Shown here one piece after another: positions 9,330 to 17,999 of a stretch of 64,000 bases of DNA. This DNA is from an uncultured Bacilli bacterium (lineage in GTDB: Bacteria; Bacillota_I; Bacilli_A; RF39; UBA660). A program made the position numbers and the translations under genes. Every line of letters begins with the position of its first letter. Position 1 is the stretch's first letter. The stretch lies in the NCBI GenBank assembly GCA_934086395.1, contig CAKOIE010000003.1, positions 1-64,000 on the forward strand, written 5' to 3'. Below the pieces are notes generated by a model that did no database searches, was not told the DNA's origin, and saw only the letters and a program-made list of their open reading frames with translations.

Positions 9330-10021
9330 TAAATTTCACTCCTTTTTTTATTAATATAAATCCAAGTTCCAACACCTGAAATAACTAAAACACATCCACC
9401 AGCTATAATATAAATATAATATTTTTGCCAAAAATTCTTCTTAATTTCATTCCCGTTATCATCAGTATCAGATTTATTTCCTTTATTTTCCTTAATAGCC
9501 TCATCTAAACCAATTCCCATATTATATATTAATTTAGAATTAGTTATAAATTTCTTACATATATTAACTGTCGGATTTTCTTCACATACTTGATAATAAT
9601 AATTAGGATTTAACATTGGCTTAGTATAATTAATAGTTTTAACCAAATACATATCACAATCATTATTATAAACCTCAATTTTATACTTAATAATTCTATT
9701 ATAATTATAATCTTTAAAAGTATATTTACCATCTTTTACCATTGAATTAATAACGGTTAACTTATCATTATTATAATCATTGGATATTTGTAAAGAAAAA
9801 TTATTAGTCAAATTGTAAAGTGAAACTTCAAGCCATAATTTTTCTGCATCAAATTCTTCCCCATTCTCATTAACATGAACAACTTCACTTTTTTCTTCAT
9901 AATCAATTTTAATCGCATTTGCTTCTTTAAGTAAACTAGATTTAGTCTTACTATCACATGTATCAGCATAAACACCTAAATATGTAAATAAACTAAACAT
10001 AAATAACACAATATATTTCAC
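9329..10021 (-). CDS. Exported protein with signal peptide and C-terminal membrane anchor
   Basis: 230 aa. Signal peptide (MKYIVLFMFSLFTYLGVYA), exported domain with Cys pairs (DTCDSK; QVCEENPTVNICKKF), an acidic spacer, then a C-terminal membrane helix (residues about 203-224, IYIIAGGCVLVISGVGTWIY) and a Lys/Arg stop-transfer. It is first in the operon with the 1098-aa secreted protein, whose start overlaps its stop by one base. It could tether or present that protein. No family recognised. Confidence 0.7.
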   Translation of the reverse strand: MKYIVLFMFSLFTYLGVYADTCDSKTKSSLLKEANAIKIDYEEKSEVVHVNENGEEFDAEKLWLEVSLYNLTNNFSLQISNDYNNDKLTVINSMVKDGKYTFKDYNYNRIIKYKIEVYNNDCDMYLVKTINYTKPMLNPNYYYQVCEENPTVNICKKFITNSKLIYNMGIGLDEAIKENKGNKSDTDDNGNEIKKNFWQKYYIYIIAGGCVLVISGVGTWIYINKKRSEI

Positions 10022-10120
10022 TTAATCACTCTCTATCCTTTAACAAGTATATCATACAAATTATATAATTTTCAACAGACTCATATTTATTTTTTATTAA
10101 AAATAAGATAAAATTAACAT

Positions 10121-10747
10121 GTGATTAAAATGAATTATAAAAATATCTTAAAAACTTTTTTTACTTATTTTATATGTATTGTCTTAATGGATTTTTTAAC
10201 TAACACATATAAGAATAACGTTTTATTATATACAATCTCACAATTAATATTTTTAACTATAACTTTATTTATAATATTAAAAATAAATAAAATAAAACTT
10301 AAATCTATTAAGAAACTATCAAAAAAAGATTATCTTACAACCATTATAATCTTTTCTATATTTACCACATTAACTTTATTATCTACTTATATTATTAATA
10401 AATTCATTTCTATACCTTTAAATGAAGAATTAATAAGAAAAGAATTTATTAAATATCCTATTTTATCTATAATAAGTTCTTGTTTAATTACTCCAATTAT
10501 TGAAGAACTACTATTTAGATATAATTTTAAAGATATCAAAAATAAATATTTATACATAATAATTACAACAATATTTTTTAGCTTATTACACCTTAGTTCA
10601 TTAAATGAAATATTATATCTTATTCCCTACTCATTTATGGGAATTATGTTTAGTTATTCTTACATTAAAACTAATAATTTATTATCACCAATTATATGCC
10701 ATATATTATACAACATTATAAATGTTATTATATTATTTTATTTTTAG
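10121..10747 (+). CDS. CPBP-family intramembrane metalloprotease
   Basis: 208 aa, six or seven hydrophobic helices. The family motifs are present: PIIEELLFR (EExxxR, about 126-134), FFSLLHLSS (FxxxH) and SPIICHILYNIIN (HxxxN). Members (CAAX protease and bacteriocin-processing, Abi) cleave within membranes and often give self-immunity or process peptides. The frame opens at GTG 10121, with an in-frame ATG at 10130. First gene of a plus-strand pair, 9 bp before the phosphoesterase-like gene. Confidence 0.85.
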   Translation: MIKMNYKNILKTFFTYFICIVLMDFLTNTYKNNVLLYTISQLIFLTITLFIILKINKIKLKSIKKLSKKDYLTTIIIFSIFTTLTLLSTYIINKFISIPLNEELIRKEFIKYPILSIISSCLITPIIEELLFRYNFKDIKNKYLYIIITTIFFSLLHLSSLNEILYLIPYSFMGIMFSYSYIKTNNLLSPIICHILYNIINVIILFYF

Positions 10748-10756
10748 GAGAGTCAT

Positions 10757-11542
10757 ATGAAAAAAACAATTATATTTATAATTTTATTATTATCTTTAAC
10801 TTTTTTATATAGTAAATATATAGAACCAAATAAATTTAAAGTAAGAGAATATAGTGTTATATCATCATCTATACCAGAAAGTTTTAATGGTTATAAAATA
10901 GTTCATTTAACTGATATTTATTATTTAGATAAAGATTTAACTAGTATTATCAATAAAATAAATGAATTAGCACCTGACTTAGTTGTATTTACCGGGAACT
11001 TATTACACGCAAACTTTAATAAAGAAAATAAAGATAAATTAATAAACTATTTAAACTCAATTAATTCTAAATATGGAATATATTACGTACTAGGAGATAC
11101 TGATCAAAATGATACATTTAAAGAAATAATAAGTAGTACTAATATCAAAGTTTTAACTAATGAATATACTCTTTTATATAACAATAATTATACACCCATA
11201 ATGCTAATTGGACTTGATAATAATTTAGATATTGATAAAGCTTTTAACTATGAAGAAAATAATTACTATAAAATAGTACTATCTCATAAATCAGATAACT
11301 TTGATTTAATTGAAAATAAAAATATAAATTTATTCTTAGCTGGTAATTCTCTAAATGGTCAAATTAGACTTCCATTTATTGGAGCTATTATCAAAAAAGA
11401 AGGATCAAAAAAATATTATGATGAAAAATATTACATTAATAACACCAATATATTTGTATCTAATGGCTTAGGTAATCCTAAATATGATATTAGATTTTTA
11501 AATACTCCTTCAATTAATTTTTATAGATTATATAGCAAATAA
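10757..11542 (+). CDS. Degenerate metallophosphoesterase, probably catalytically inactive
   Basis: 261 aa, N-terminal signal anchor (IIFIILLLSLTFLYS) and a YkuE-like phosphoesterase fold. The metal-binding motifs are all changed: the DxH block reads LTDIYYLD, GDxxD reads TGNLLHAN, GNHD reads GDTDQ, and GHTHGGQ reads GNSLNGQ; SHKSD remains. The scaffold and spacing of the family are otherwise kept, so this looks like a pseudoenzyme rather than a decayed gene. AGGAG-type ribosome site upstream; cotranscribed with the CPBP protease. It may bind a ligand or partner without hydrolysis. Confidence 0.75.
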   Translation: MKKTIIFIILLLSLTFLYSKYIEPNKFKVREYSVISSSIPESFNGYKIVHLTDIYYLDKDLTSIINKINELAPDLVVFTGNLLHANFNKENKDKLINYLNSINSKYGIYYVLGDTDQNDTFKEIISSTNIKVLTNEYTLLYNNNYTPIMLIGLDNNLDIDKAFNYEENNYYKIVLSHKSDNFDLIENKNINLFLAGNSLNGQIRLPFIGAIIKKEGSKKYYDEKYYINNTNIFVSNGLGNPKYDIRFLNTPSINFYRLYSK

Positions 11543-11577
11543 AACTCCTTATCATAAAATAAAAAAGAAAGGAGTTT
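11542..11577 (+). terminator. Terminator-like hairpin that holds the next gene's ribosome site
   Basis: Perfect 9-bp stem: AAACTCCTT (11542-11550) with AAGGAGTTT (11569-11577), loop of 18 bases, then TTTTC. The 3-prime arm carries the GGAG (11571-11574) used by the small gene at 11583. Confidence 0.7.
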
Positions 11578-11582
11578 TTCTT

Positions 11583-11804
11583 ATGCAAAATTATCCATAT
11601 TATCAGTATGATCAAAATAGAGGTTTTTGGGTACCATTAATTTTAGGTGGGCTTGGAGGAGCAGCTATAGTTGGTGCATCACGTCCTAGGCCAGTTTATG
11701 TAAATCCAAATCAAAATTATGTGCCATATCAAACTATACCTTCATATGGTTATAATTATTATGGTGGCTATAACTATAGTCCTTATTACCCATATTATAG
11801 ATAA
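11583..11804 (+). CDS. Small Tyr/Pro/Gly-rich protein
   Basis: 73 aa. Polar Tyr/Gln start, a Gly-rich hydrophobic stretch (FWVPLILGGLGGAAIVGA, residues 15-32), then a tail of Tyr, Pro, Asn and Gly repeats such as YNYYGGYNYSPYYPYYR. Similar small proteins are found in low-GC Gram-positives, some on spore or cell surfaces, but I do not recognise a family. GGAG eight bases before ATG lies within a hairpin stem. Its last 71 bases overlap the convergent rodA gene. Confidence 0.6.
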   Translation: MQNYPYYQYDQNRGFWVPLILGGLGGAAIVGASRPRPVYVNPNQNYVPYQTIPSYGYNYYGGYNYSPYYPYYR

Positions 11805-12825
11805 TACTTAAAAGTATAATTATTGATAAACTAGAACTACCACCATAACTTAGTAATGGATAAGTTATACCAATAATAGGAAATAACCCTATATTCATTA
11901 AAATATTAATTATACACTGTATAACAATAAAATTAACACATGGTTTAACTATATACTTATCTTTACTTATTTTACCTAAATTAATAATAAATATTAAAAA
12001 TATTATCATATAAATAATAAAACCAACTAAACCAAAATTAGCAATTAAAAGAGTTATTGCAAAATCAGTTACTGCTTCAGGAAAATAAACTCTTTTTTTA
12101 ATACCAAAAAAACTAGATAACGAAATACTTTTTATAGCTGTTTCTATTTGATAACCTTCTCTATTAATGAAATTAGTTATTCTATCCATACGATAAAAGA
12201 AATTAGTTCCAAATAAATTAATAAATAAATCATTATCAAAAGAATATAAATATATGAAAGAAATAATAATAACTAATGTAATTGATACTCCAAATATGTA
12301 ATACCACTTATTTAATTTTTTTAAAAATAAGAAAGTAATTAATATAACTATATAACTAATTATAGGCCCTGTATCAGGTTCTAAAAACACAAGTACGCTA
12401 GGAATTAAAGTTATAATTAAACAAACTAAAACATATTTAAAATCATTTAAATCATAATTAATAGTAATATATCTTAAATAAAGAATTAAACCTATTTTCA
12501 TAAATTCACTAGCTTGAAAAGAAATACCAAATATTTTAATCCAAGATGTGCTTCCATTTACATTTACTCCAAATAACAAAGTAACAACTAAAAGTATTAT
12601 TCCAATTAAATAAATATATAAACTATTATCTAATATAAAATTTATATTAATTACAGATAATAAATAAAAAATTACAAAGCCTAAACTAAACCAAATAATT
12701 TCCTTAATAAAATAATTGCTATAACTATCTAAATAATATTTTCCATAATAACTATTAACTATACTAATAATAATTAATAAAATAAAAGACATTATAAATT
12801 TCTTTTTCATATTAATATTTTGCAT
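11734..12825 (-). CDS. rodA: RodA/FtsW-type peptidoglycan glycosyltransferase
   Basis: 363 aa, about nine or ten membrane helices. SEDS-family marks: FLEPDTGPIISY and the C-terminal ITYPLLSYGGSSSL block. RodA polymerises lipid II into glycan strands during elongation, with a class B penicillin-binding protein. No PBP gene adjoins. The translation may begin at the second ATG (MKKKFIMSF), since neither start has a clear ribosome site. The C-terminus (DYSYSHHNNYNHMKV) overlaps the opposite small gene by 71 bp and looks like a read-through extension. Confidence 0.85.
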   Translation of the reverse strand: MQNINMKKKFIMSFILLIIISIVNSYYGKYYLDSYSNYFIKEIIWFSLGFVIFYLLSVININFILDNSLYIYLIGIILLVVTLLFGVNVNGSTSWIKIFGISFQASEFMKIGLILYLRYITINYDLNDFKYVLVCLIITLIPSVLVFLEPDTGPIISYIVILITFLFLKKLNKWYYIFGVSITLVIIISFIYLYSFDNDLFINLFGTNFFYRMDRITNFINREGYQIETAIKSISLSSFFGIKKRVYFPEAVTDFAITLLIANFGLVGFIIYMIIFLIFIINLGKISKDKYIVKPCVNFIVIQCIINILMNIGLFPIIGITYPLLSYGGSSSLSIIILLSIIYNMGNKDYSYSHHNNYNHMKV

Positions 12826-12871
12826 ATTATTTTTATATTTATTACATATAATTTACTATAAGGAGGAACTT

Positions 12872-13102
12872 ATGGAGTTACCAGAAATCTTTAAAAACAA
12901 AATTAATATAAACAAAGATGATAAATATTATAGAGGTTCTTTTGAAAAAGAAAACGAATTAAAATTGCCGGCTAAAGTAAAAATTAGATATCAAAATCAT
13001 GAATTTACTACAACTATTGTTAATATGACCAATAACTATTATATAACCAAAGATGGTAACGTTCTTTATAAAGAAGATGTTGCTATAATTAGTCAAAATT
13101 AA
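12872..13102 (+). CDS. Small conserved-looking protein, unknown
   Basis: 76 aa, soluble, beta-rich, with a charged core (DDKYYRGSFEKENELKLPAK). It is preceded by a strong AAGGAGG site and followed directly by a terminator hairpin, so it is a real one-gene unit divergent from rodA. No family recognised. Confidence 0.6.
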   Translation: MELPEIFKNKININKDDKYYRGSFEKENELKLPAKVKIRYQNHEFTTTIVNMTNNYYITKDGNVLYKEDVAIISQN

Positions 13103-13121
13103 AACTCCAATTAAGGAGTTT
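13102..13121. terminator. Bidirectional terminator
   Basis: Stem AAACTCC / GGAGTTT with a 6-base loop between the convergent genes at 12872 and 13125; T-rich sequence follows on both strands. Confidence 0.65.
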
Positions 13122-13124
13122 ATT

Positions 13125-14402
13125 TTAGTTTTTCAAGGCAGTAATTGGTACAATATATACACCATCTGGCCTTTTATATGCAGCTGTAGTAAGCCCACAA
13201 ATAACGCATAATGTGCTCGGTGCTTTACCATTATCTTTTAATATAGAATCTCTTATATTTATTAAATTCTTAGCCGCATTATCAATTTGATTAGCACCTA
13301 ATTTTATTTCAAATGCACACCATGAACCATCTTCTAGTTCAATTACTTGATCAATTTCTTTATTTTGATAATCTTGATAATGATAACATTTTGCGTTAAA
13401 ACTATCAGCATATACTTTTAAATCGTGTATAACTAATGATTCAAATAGAAAACCAAAAGTTTCTAAATCATTAATAAGTTTATCTTCAGTTATATTAAGA
13501 AGAGCACAGGCCATAGATGGATCAGCAAAATGTCTTTTTTCAGCTTGTTTAACTCTTACACTAGATCTTATATTTGTACTAAATGGCTCATCATTATCAA
13601 GTAAGAATAATCTATCGAACGCATCTAAATATGAAGATAAAGTATCAACATCAATGTCTTCATTATCTATTTCTTTAATATCATTTTTTAATGTACTATT
13701 AGTTACAGTCGTACTTTCATTTCTAGCCAAAGATTTAAGTAACAACTTTACCTTATGTTTATCCCTACTAATACCATCCAATCTATATAAATCATCATTT
13801 ATTATTAAATTTATATACTCATTAACTATTTCTTTTGCATCACTAGCAGAATAATTTATATTTCCAGGAAAGCCACCACGAATAATTAATCTGGCAAGAT
13901 TTCTAAGTTCTACTTTACCAGTTGCTTTATCTATAAATTTTCCTTTGCAAATATCTTTTAATGATATATCACCAGTTGAATCACCAGTTTCATAAAGTGA
14001 CATAGTTCTCATATTAATTTTCCCGAATCTTCCGGCTCCACTATGTGAAATACCTTCTCTTTTAGGAGTACTTGACCCTGTTAAAATATATTGTCCTTTT
14101 AATCCTGTTCTATCGACATCATATCTTATTTCATCCCAAAGATTTGTAGCTTCTTGCCACTCATCAATCAGTTTTGGTTTTTCTCCCTCAAGAATTACCT
14201 GAGGTGACATTTTAGCAAGTTCTAACTCATTGGCTCCAGCTGCCGTATTAACATATAGCAAAGATTCACTTTTTGCATGATATCTAGCAGTCCATGTTTT
14301 GCCTGAATATTTCGGTCCTTCTAAGCATATTGCACCAAAAAGTCTTAAATATCTTTCAATTTTTTCATCAATTATTCTTTTTTTATAATTCTTTATTTCC
14401 AT
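13125..14402 (-). CDS. AAA ATPase with DUF4143 domain
   Basis: 425 aa. Walker A GPKYSGKT (about 29-36), Walker B-like ILEGEKPKLIDEW, sensor region QYILTGSSTP, then the DUF4143 helical part and a C-terminal nuclease-like fold with EIDQVIE and CAFEIKLG (E-x-K, as in restriction-endonuclease-like folds). The family is widespread in accessory DNA of gut bacteria; its role is unsettled. Three 23-bp direct repeats lie upstream (14461-14521). It sits beside a duplicated gene end, so it may have arrived by insertion. Confidence 0.85.
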   Translation of the reverse strand: MEIKNYKKRIIDEKIERYLRLFGAICLEGPKYSGKTWTARYHAKSESLLYVNTAAGANELELAKMSPQVILEGEKPKLIDEWQEATNLWDEIRYDVDRTGLKGQYILTGSSTPKREGISHSGAGRFGKINMRTMSLYETGDSTGDISLKDICKGKFIDKATGKVELRNLARLIIRGGFPGNINYSASDAKEIVNEYINLIINDDLYRLDGISRDKHKVKLLLKSLARNESTTVTNSTLKNDIKEIDNEDIDVDTLSSYLDAFDRLFLLDNDEPFSTNIRSSVRVKQAEKRHFADPSMACALLNITEDKLINDLETFGFLFESLVIHDLKVYADSFNAKCYHYQDYQNKEIDQVIELEDGSWCAFEIKLGANQIDNAAKNLINIRDSILKDNGKAPSTLCVICGLTTAAYKRPDGVYIVPITALKN

Positions 14403-14460
14403 GACAAGCTCCTTTAAACATAATTAGATTATACAACATTTTTATTAATCATTCAATCAC

Positions 14461-14521
14461 ATTCCGTGAGATTTTATATTTTCATTCCGTGAGATTTTGC
14501 ATTTTCATTCCGTAAGATTTT
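14461..14521. repeat. Three tandem 23-bp repeats upstream of the DUF4143 ATPase
   Basis: Units start at 14461, 14484 and 14507 with the core ATTCCGTGAGATTTT (the third reads GTAAG). They lie 59-119 bp upstream of the ATPase start, which is where an operator would be. There are no spacers and no CRISPR features. Confidence 0.7.
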
Positions 14522-14524
14522 AAA

Positions 14525-14660
14525 TTTCAACTACATCTTCTTTTAAAATAGTTTCTAATCTTTCTTTATCATTTACATCTTTGCAGTTACTAGCATGCTT
14601 AATAATACACTTTTCATATAAATTTCTAGCATACCTTGCATTACCAAAATTATCATCATT
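14525..14660 (-). pseudogene. Duplicated 3-prime end of the SpoVK-like AAA gene
   Basis: 136 bp match 15285-15420 with four differences, and encode the same C-terminal residues (DDNFGNARYARNLYEKCI and on to ETILKED). The frame can be read from 14723 as a 67-aa ORF, but its first 20 residues are unrelated and Tyr/Ser-rich. This is a copy of the gene tail placed beyond the 166-aa membrane protein gene, and is most likely not functional. Confidence 0.8.
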
Positions 14661-14707
14661 AAATGAATAACTTATGGAATAACTAAAACTATAAAATAGA
14701 TAGGATA

Positions 14708-15208
14708 CTACTTCTTGCAACAATTATATTCATGTCGTTTCACTTTATTGATTTGATCGACATCCTCATGATATTCTTCAATACCTAAAAAAATGATATT
14801 TTCATCAGCTAAAATAGAAACATCTTGTTGTTCTACCTCAAATTCATCTTCATCAACCAAATAACAATTAGAATTAATTTTATTTTTAACTATATTTTGA
14901 TTATATATCCTTTCTTTTTCATCAATATAATTTCCAGTAAAAAATCCTCCAACTACAGCTGCAAACGAAGAAACAATAATGGTCGAATTTATATCAATAT
15001 CTTTCCAAATTTCTTCAATACTATAGTCAAATGATTTCTCATGATTTTTATAGGATTCAGAAAAATTTTTAAATACTTGAAAAATTGTAAGTGATGAAGG
15101 AACTATTGTTCCGCTAATTATAAAAGCTGCAATTTTTTTAGCTAATAATAATTTTTGTCTTCTTCTTTTTAATTCAATAATTTCTAATTCTCTAATTAAT
15201 GGATTCAT
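14708..15208 (-). CDS. Membrane protein between duplicated gene ends, unknown
   Basis: 166 aa. Basic N-terminus (IIELKRRRQKLLLAKK), two hydrophobic helices (about 26-44 IAAFIISGTIVPSSLTIF and 75-92 TIIVSSFAAVVGGFFTG), and an acidic cytoplasmic tail (DEDEFEVEQQDVSILADE). It has a ribosome site (AAAGGAAAA) and is framed by the real and the duplicated 3-prime ends of the AAA gene, so it is probably inserted cargo. Not recognised. Confidence 0.6.
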   Translation of the reverse strand: MNPLIRELEIIELKRRRQKLLLAKKIAAFIISGTIVPSSLTIFQVFKNFSESYKNHEKSFDYSIEEIWKDIDINSTIIVSSFAAVVGGFFTGNYIDEKERIYNQNIVKNKINSNCYLVDEDEFEVEQQDVSILADENIIFLGIEEYHEDVDQINKVKRHEYNCCKK

Positions 15209-15276
15209 TTATATTTTCCTTTCTTTTTCAACTATTCCATTATTTTATATTAATAAATAATTATTTTCAAGATTAA

Positions 15277-16806
15277 TTATAATATTTCAACTATATCTTC
15301 TTTTAAAATAGTTTCTAATCTTTCTTTATCGCTTACATCTTTACAGTTACTAGCATGCTTAATAATACACTTTTCATATAAATTTCTAGCATACCTTGCA
15401 TTACCAAAATTATCATCATCAATATGTTTTTTAAATATATTCTCTACCTTACTTAAAGCATCATCATCTATTTTAAAGTTAGACTTTCCAACAAATAACT
15501 TAAATATTTCTAATAATTCACTACTTGTATAATTTGGAAAATTAAAAGTATAACCAATTCTTGATTTAATACCTGAATTAGATTCTAAAAATGGTGTCAT
15601 CTCTTTAGTATAACCAGCAAATATAACTACAAAATCTCCTCGATAATCTTCCATAGCCTTAATTAATGTTGCTATTGCCTCTTCATTATAACTATTATTT
15701 TTACTATATAAAGTATATGCCTCATCTATAAATAATACTCCACCCATAGCCTTATTAATAACCATACTTGTTTTAGGACCAGTTTGACCAACATATTCAC
15801 CAACTAAATCCTTAGCAGTTACTTCAACTAATTTATTATACTTAATATATTTTAAATCATATAAAATATTAGCAAGTATTCTAGCAACAGTTGTCTTACC
15901 AGTTCCTGGATTACCTAAAAAGACCATATGTAAATTAACATCATTTATTTTAACATTCCCATAAGTCTTCTTCTTTAAAGAAATTAAATCTATTAACTCA
16001 TAAATTGTTTTCTTAATATCATCTAATCCAATTAAACTATTTAATTCTTTTAATATATCATCAATATTTTTTTCTTTATTTAAAATAGGAACATCCTTAT
16101 TAAAAGCAATATAACTAACTAAATTATCTCTGAAAGTAGGATAATCTAAACTACTTTTATTAAAACTATTATTTATATAATCTTCTAATTTTTTATTATC
16201 TATTTCTTTATTTAATCTATTCTTAATATCATTAATTATATACTCAGTATCAGGTAATACTTCATTTAAATGATAACTAAAATAACCATTTTCTAATTCA
16301 TTATCATTTTTAATAAAATCTTTTAATACATCATCTCTATCATTTAATATAACAATATTTTTATTCTTACTATTATCCTTTAAAATATGAATTAATTTAT
16401 TTATATCATTATTATTTAACCCTAAAAAATTACTAATAACAACAATACCAGATTTATAATAATCTCTTAACTTAATAATATTATCTAATTCGTTTAAAGA
16501 AACATAACTTACATTATTATTTATTAAATATTTTGAACTAACACTTTTTATCAAATCAACAATATTATCTAATGTCTCCTTATTATTTCCATATAACAAC
16601 ATATTAAAATTAATATATACACCATCTTTATAACTATTAATATAAGTAATTATTTTCTTTAATAATTCTTTTGAATCATCTTCAAGTAACATATTATCTA
16701 TTTGATTTATATCTACTTTTTGTTCTTCTTTTTGTTCTATATTAGTTAACGCTTTATCTCCAAAGAAATCTTTATAAACATCATCTAACAATCTTCTATT
16801 ATCCAT
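15277..16806 (-). CDS. SpoVK/CbbX-like AAA+ ATPase
   Basis: 509 aa. An N-terminal region (1-230) resembles a degenerate ATPase half. The C-terminal half is a standard CbbX/SpoVK AAA+ module: NSLIGLDDIKKTI, Walker A FLGNPGTGKTTVAR, ATAKDLVGEYVGQT, Walker B GGVLFIDEAYTL, sensor VVIFAGYTKEM, arginine-finger region SRIGYTFNFP, and DDDNFGNARYARNLYE. Relatives remodel protein complexes. Last gene of the VWA/XpaC/TelA operon, 36 bp after telA. Its 3-prime end exists twice (copy at 14525-14660). Confidence 0.85.
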   Translation of the reverse strand: MDNRRLLDDVYKDFFGDKALTNIEQKEEQKVDINQIDNMLLEDDSKELLKKIITYINSYKDGVYINFNMLLYGNNKETLDNIVDLIKSVSSKYLINNNVSYVSLNELDNIIKLRDYYKSGIVVISNFLGLNNNDINKLIHILKDNSKNKNIVILNDRDDVLKDFIKNDNELENGYFSYHLNEVLPDTEYIINDIKNRLNKEIDNKKLEDYINNSFNKSSLDYPTFRDNLVSYIAFNKDVPILNKEKNIDDILKELNSLIGLDDIKKTIYELIDLISLKKKTYGNVKINDVNLHMVFLGNPGTGKTTVARILANILYDLKYIKYNKLVEVTAKDLVGEYVGQTGPKTSMVINKAMGGVLFIDEAYTLYSKNNSYNEEAIATLIKAMEDYRGDFVVIFAGYTKEMTPFLESNSGIKSRIGYTFNFPNYTSSELLEIFKLFVGKSNFKIDDDALSKVENIFKKHIDDDNFGNARYARNLYEKCIIKHASNCKDVSDKERLETILKEDIVEIL

Positions 16807-16842
16807 TTATTCTTCCTCCAATTACGAAAAAAGCATAACAAT

Positions 16843-17991
16843 TTATGCTTTAGGTATATTTATTTCAATTAATTTATTCTTTAATTCTTTTTCAATATTT
16901 TCAAGTTCAGCTTCTGCTTCCATTCTCTTTGTATGTCCTTCTTCATGAATTTTTATAACACTATCAATAGTTTCAATTAAATCTTGATTAGTTTTCTTAA
17001 GAGTTTCAATATCAATAATAGATTTTTCTGCTTCAGATGCAATATCTATTGATCCTTGTTTTAAAGTTTCACTATTTTTCATAAGCATCTCATTTGTAAG
17101 ATTAGAAACTGCTTGTTGTTCTTGTAAAGCCTTCTTAGAATTATTAATACCTAACGCTAAAACCATTTGATTTTTCCATAATGGAATTGTATTAGTAATT
17201 GAACTTTGAATTTTTTCAACTAATTCAGCATCATTATTTTGTAATAATCTAATTTGAGGTGCCATTTGAATTGAAATAATTCTAGTTGTTTTTAAATCAT
17301 ATAATTTCTTTTCAAAACGATTAATTTTACTTTCTAAATCTTGAACTTTTTGAGCATCTAATTGATCATGAGTTTCACTATATTTCTTTTGAGCTTCAAT
17401 TAAAGTAACATTCTTAAGTTCCTCTAATTTTTTCTCACCAGCAATAATATATAAAGAAATTTCTTTAAAGTATTCTAAATTCTTTTCATACATAGTATCA
17501 AAAATAGTAATATCTTTAAGTAATTGTACTTTGTTTTTCTCTAAATCTTTTTCAATTAAATCAACATTTTTTTCTATCTTATTATATTTAGCAATAACTG
17601 TATCAATTTCTTTCTTAGCACTACTAAATAATTTAAATATACCTTTCTTTTCACTTCCAATAGATGAATTAAATGATTTAATTTCACCTACTAAATTAGC
17701 TAGCAAAGCCCCAGTATCTCCAATATCCTTAGTTTTAACATCTTCAAGTACTGTATCTGAAAAAGTACTTATTTTATTTTGAGCCTTAGCACCATATTGA
17801 AGAACTAAATTTTGATCCATAACATCTATTTTAGTAATAAATTCATCAACTGCTTTTTTCTCACTATCAGATAATGCATCATAATTTAAAGATTTTTCAA
17901 TTGCTTTATCTGTTATTTCTTTACCTGATTCTGTTATCTTACTAACATTTTCACTATTTAATTTATCTTCTACTTTTAATTCTATATTCAT
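16843..17991 (-). CDS. telA: TelA-family toxic anion resistance protein
   Basis: 382 aa, nearly all helical. TelA marks: GDTGALLANLVGEIKSF, KGIFKLFSSAKKEID, LEKNKVQLLKDI, FDTMYEKNLEYFKEIS, QMAPQIRLLQNNDAELVEKIQSS and NTIPLWKNQMVLALG. The family is linked to tellurite and envelope stress resistance; its biochemical action is not established. It starts 9 bp after the solute-binding gene and precedes the AAA ATPase. Confidence 0.9.
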   Translation of the reverse strand: MNIELKVEDKLNSENVSKITESGKEITDKAIEKSLNYDALSDSEKKAVDEFITKIDVMDQNLVLQYGAKAQNKISTFSDTVLEDVKTKDIGDTGALLANLVGEIKSFNSSIGSEKKGIFKLFSSAKKEIDTVIAKYNKIEKNVDLIEKDLEKNKVQLLKDITIFDTMYEKNLEYFKEISLYIIAGEKKLEELKNVTLIEAQKKYSETHDQLDAQKVQDLESKINRFEKKLYDLKTTRIISIQMAPQIRLLQNNDAELVEKIQSSITNTIPLWKNQMVLALGINNSKKALQEQQAVSNLTNEMLMKNSETLKQGSIDIASEAEKSIIDIETLKKTNQDLIETIDSVIKIHEEGHTKRMEAEAELENIEKELKNKLIEINIPKA

Positions 17992-17999
17992 ATTTTCTC

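Noticed and set aside
14461..14521. CRISPR-like repeats
   Set aside because: Only three units in direct tandem with no unique spacers, no leader and no cas genes.
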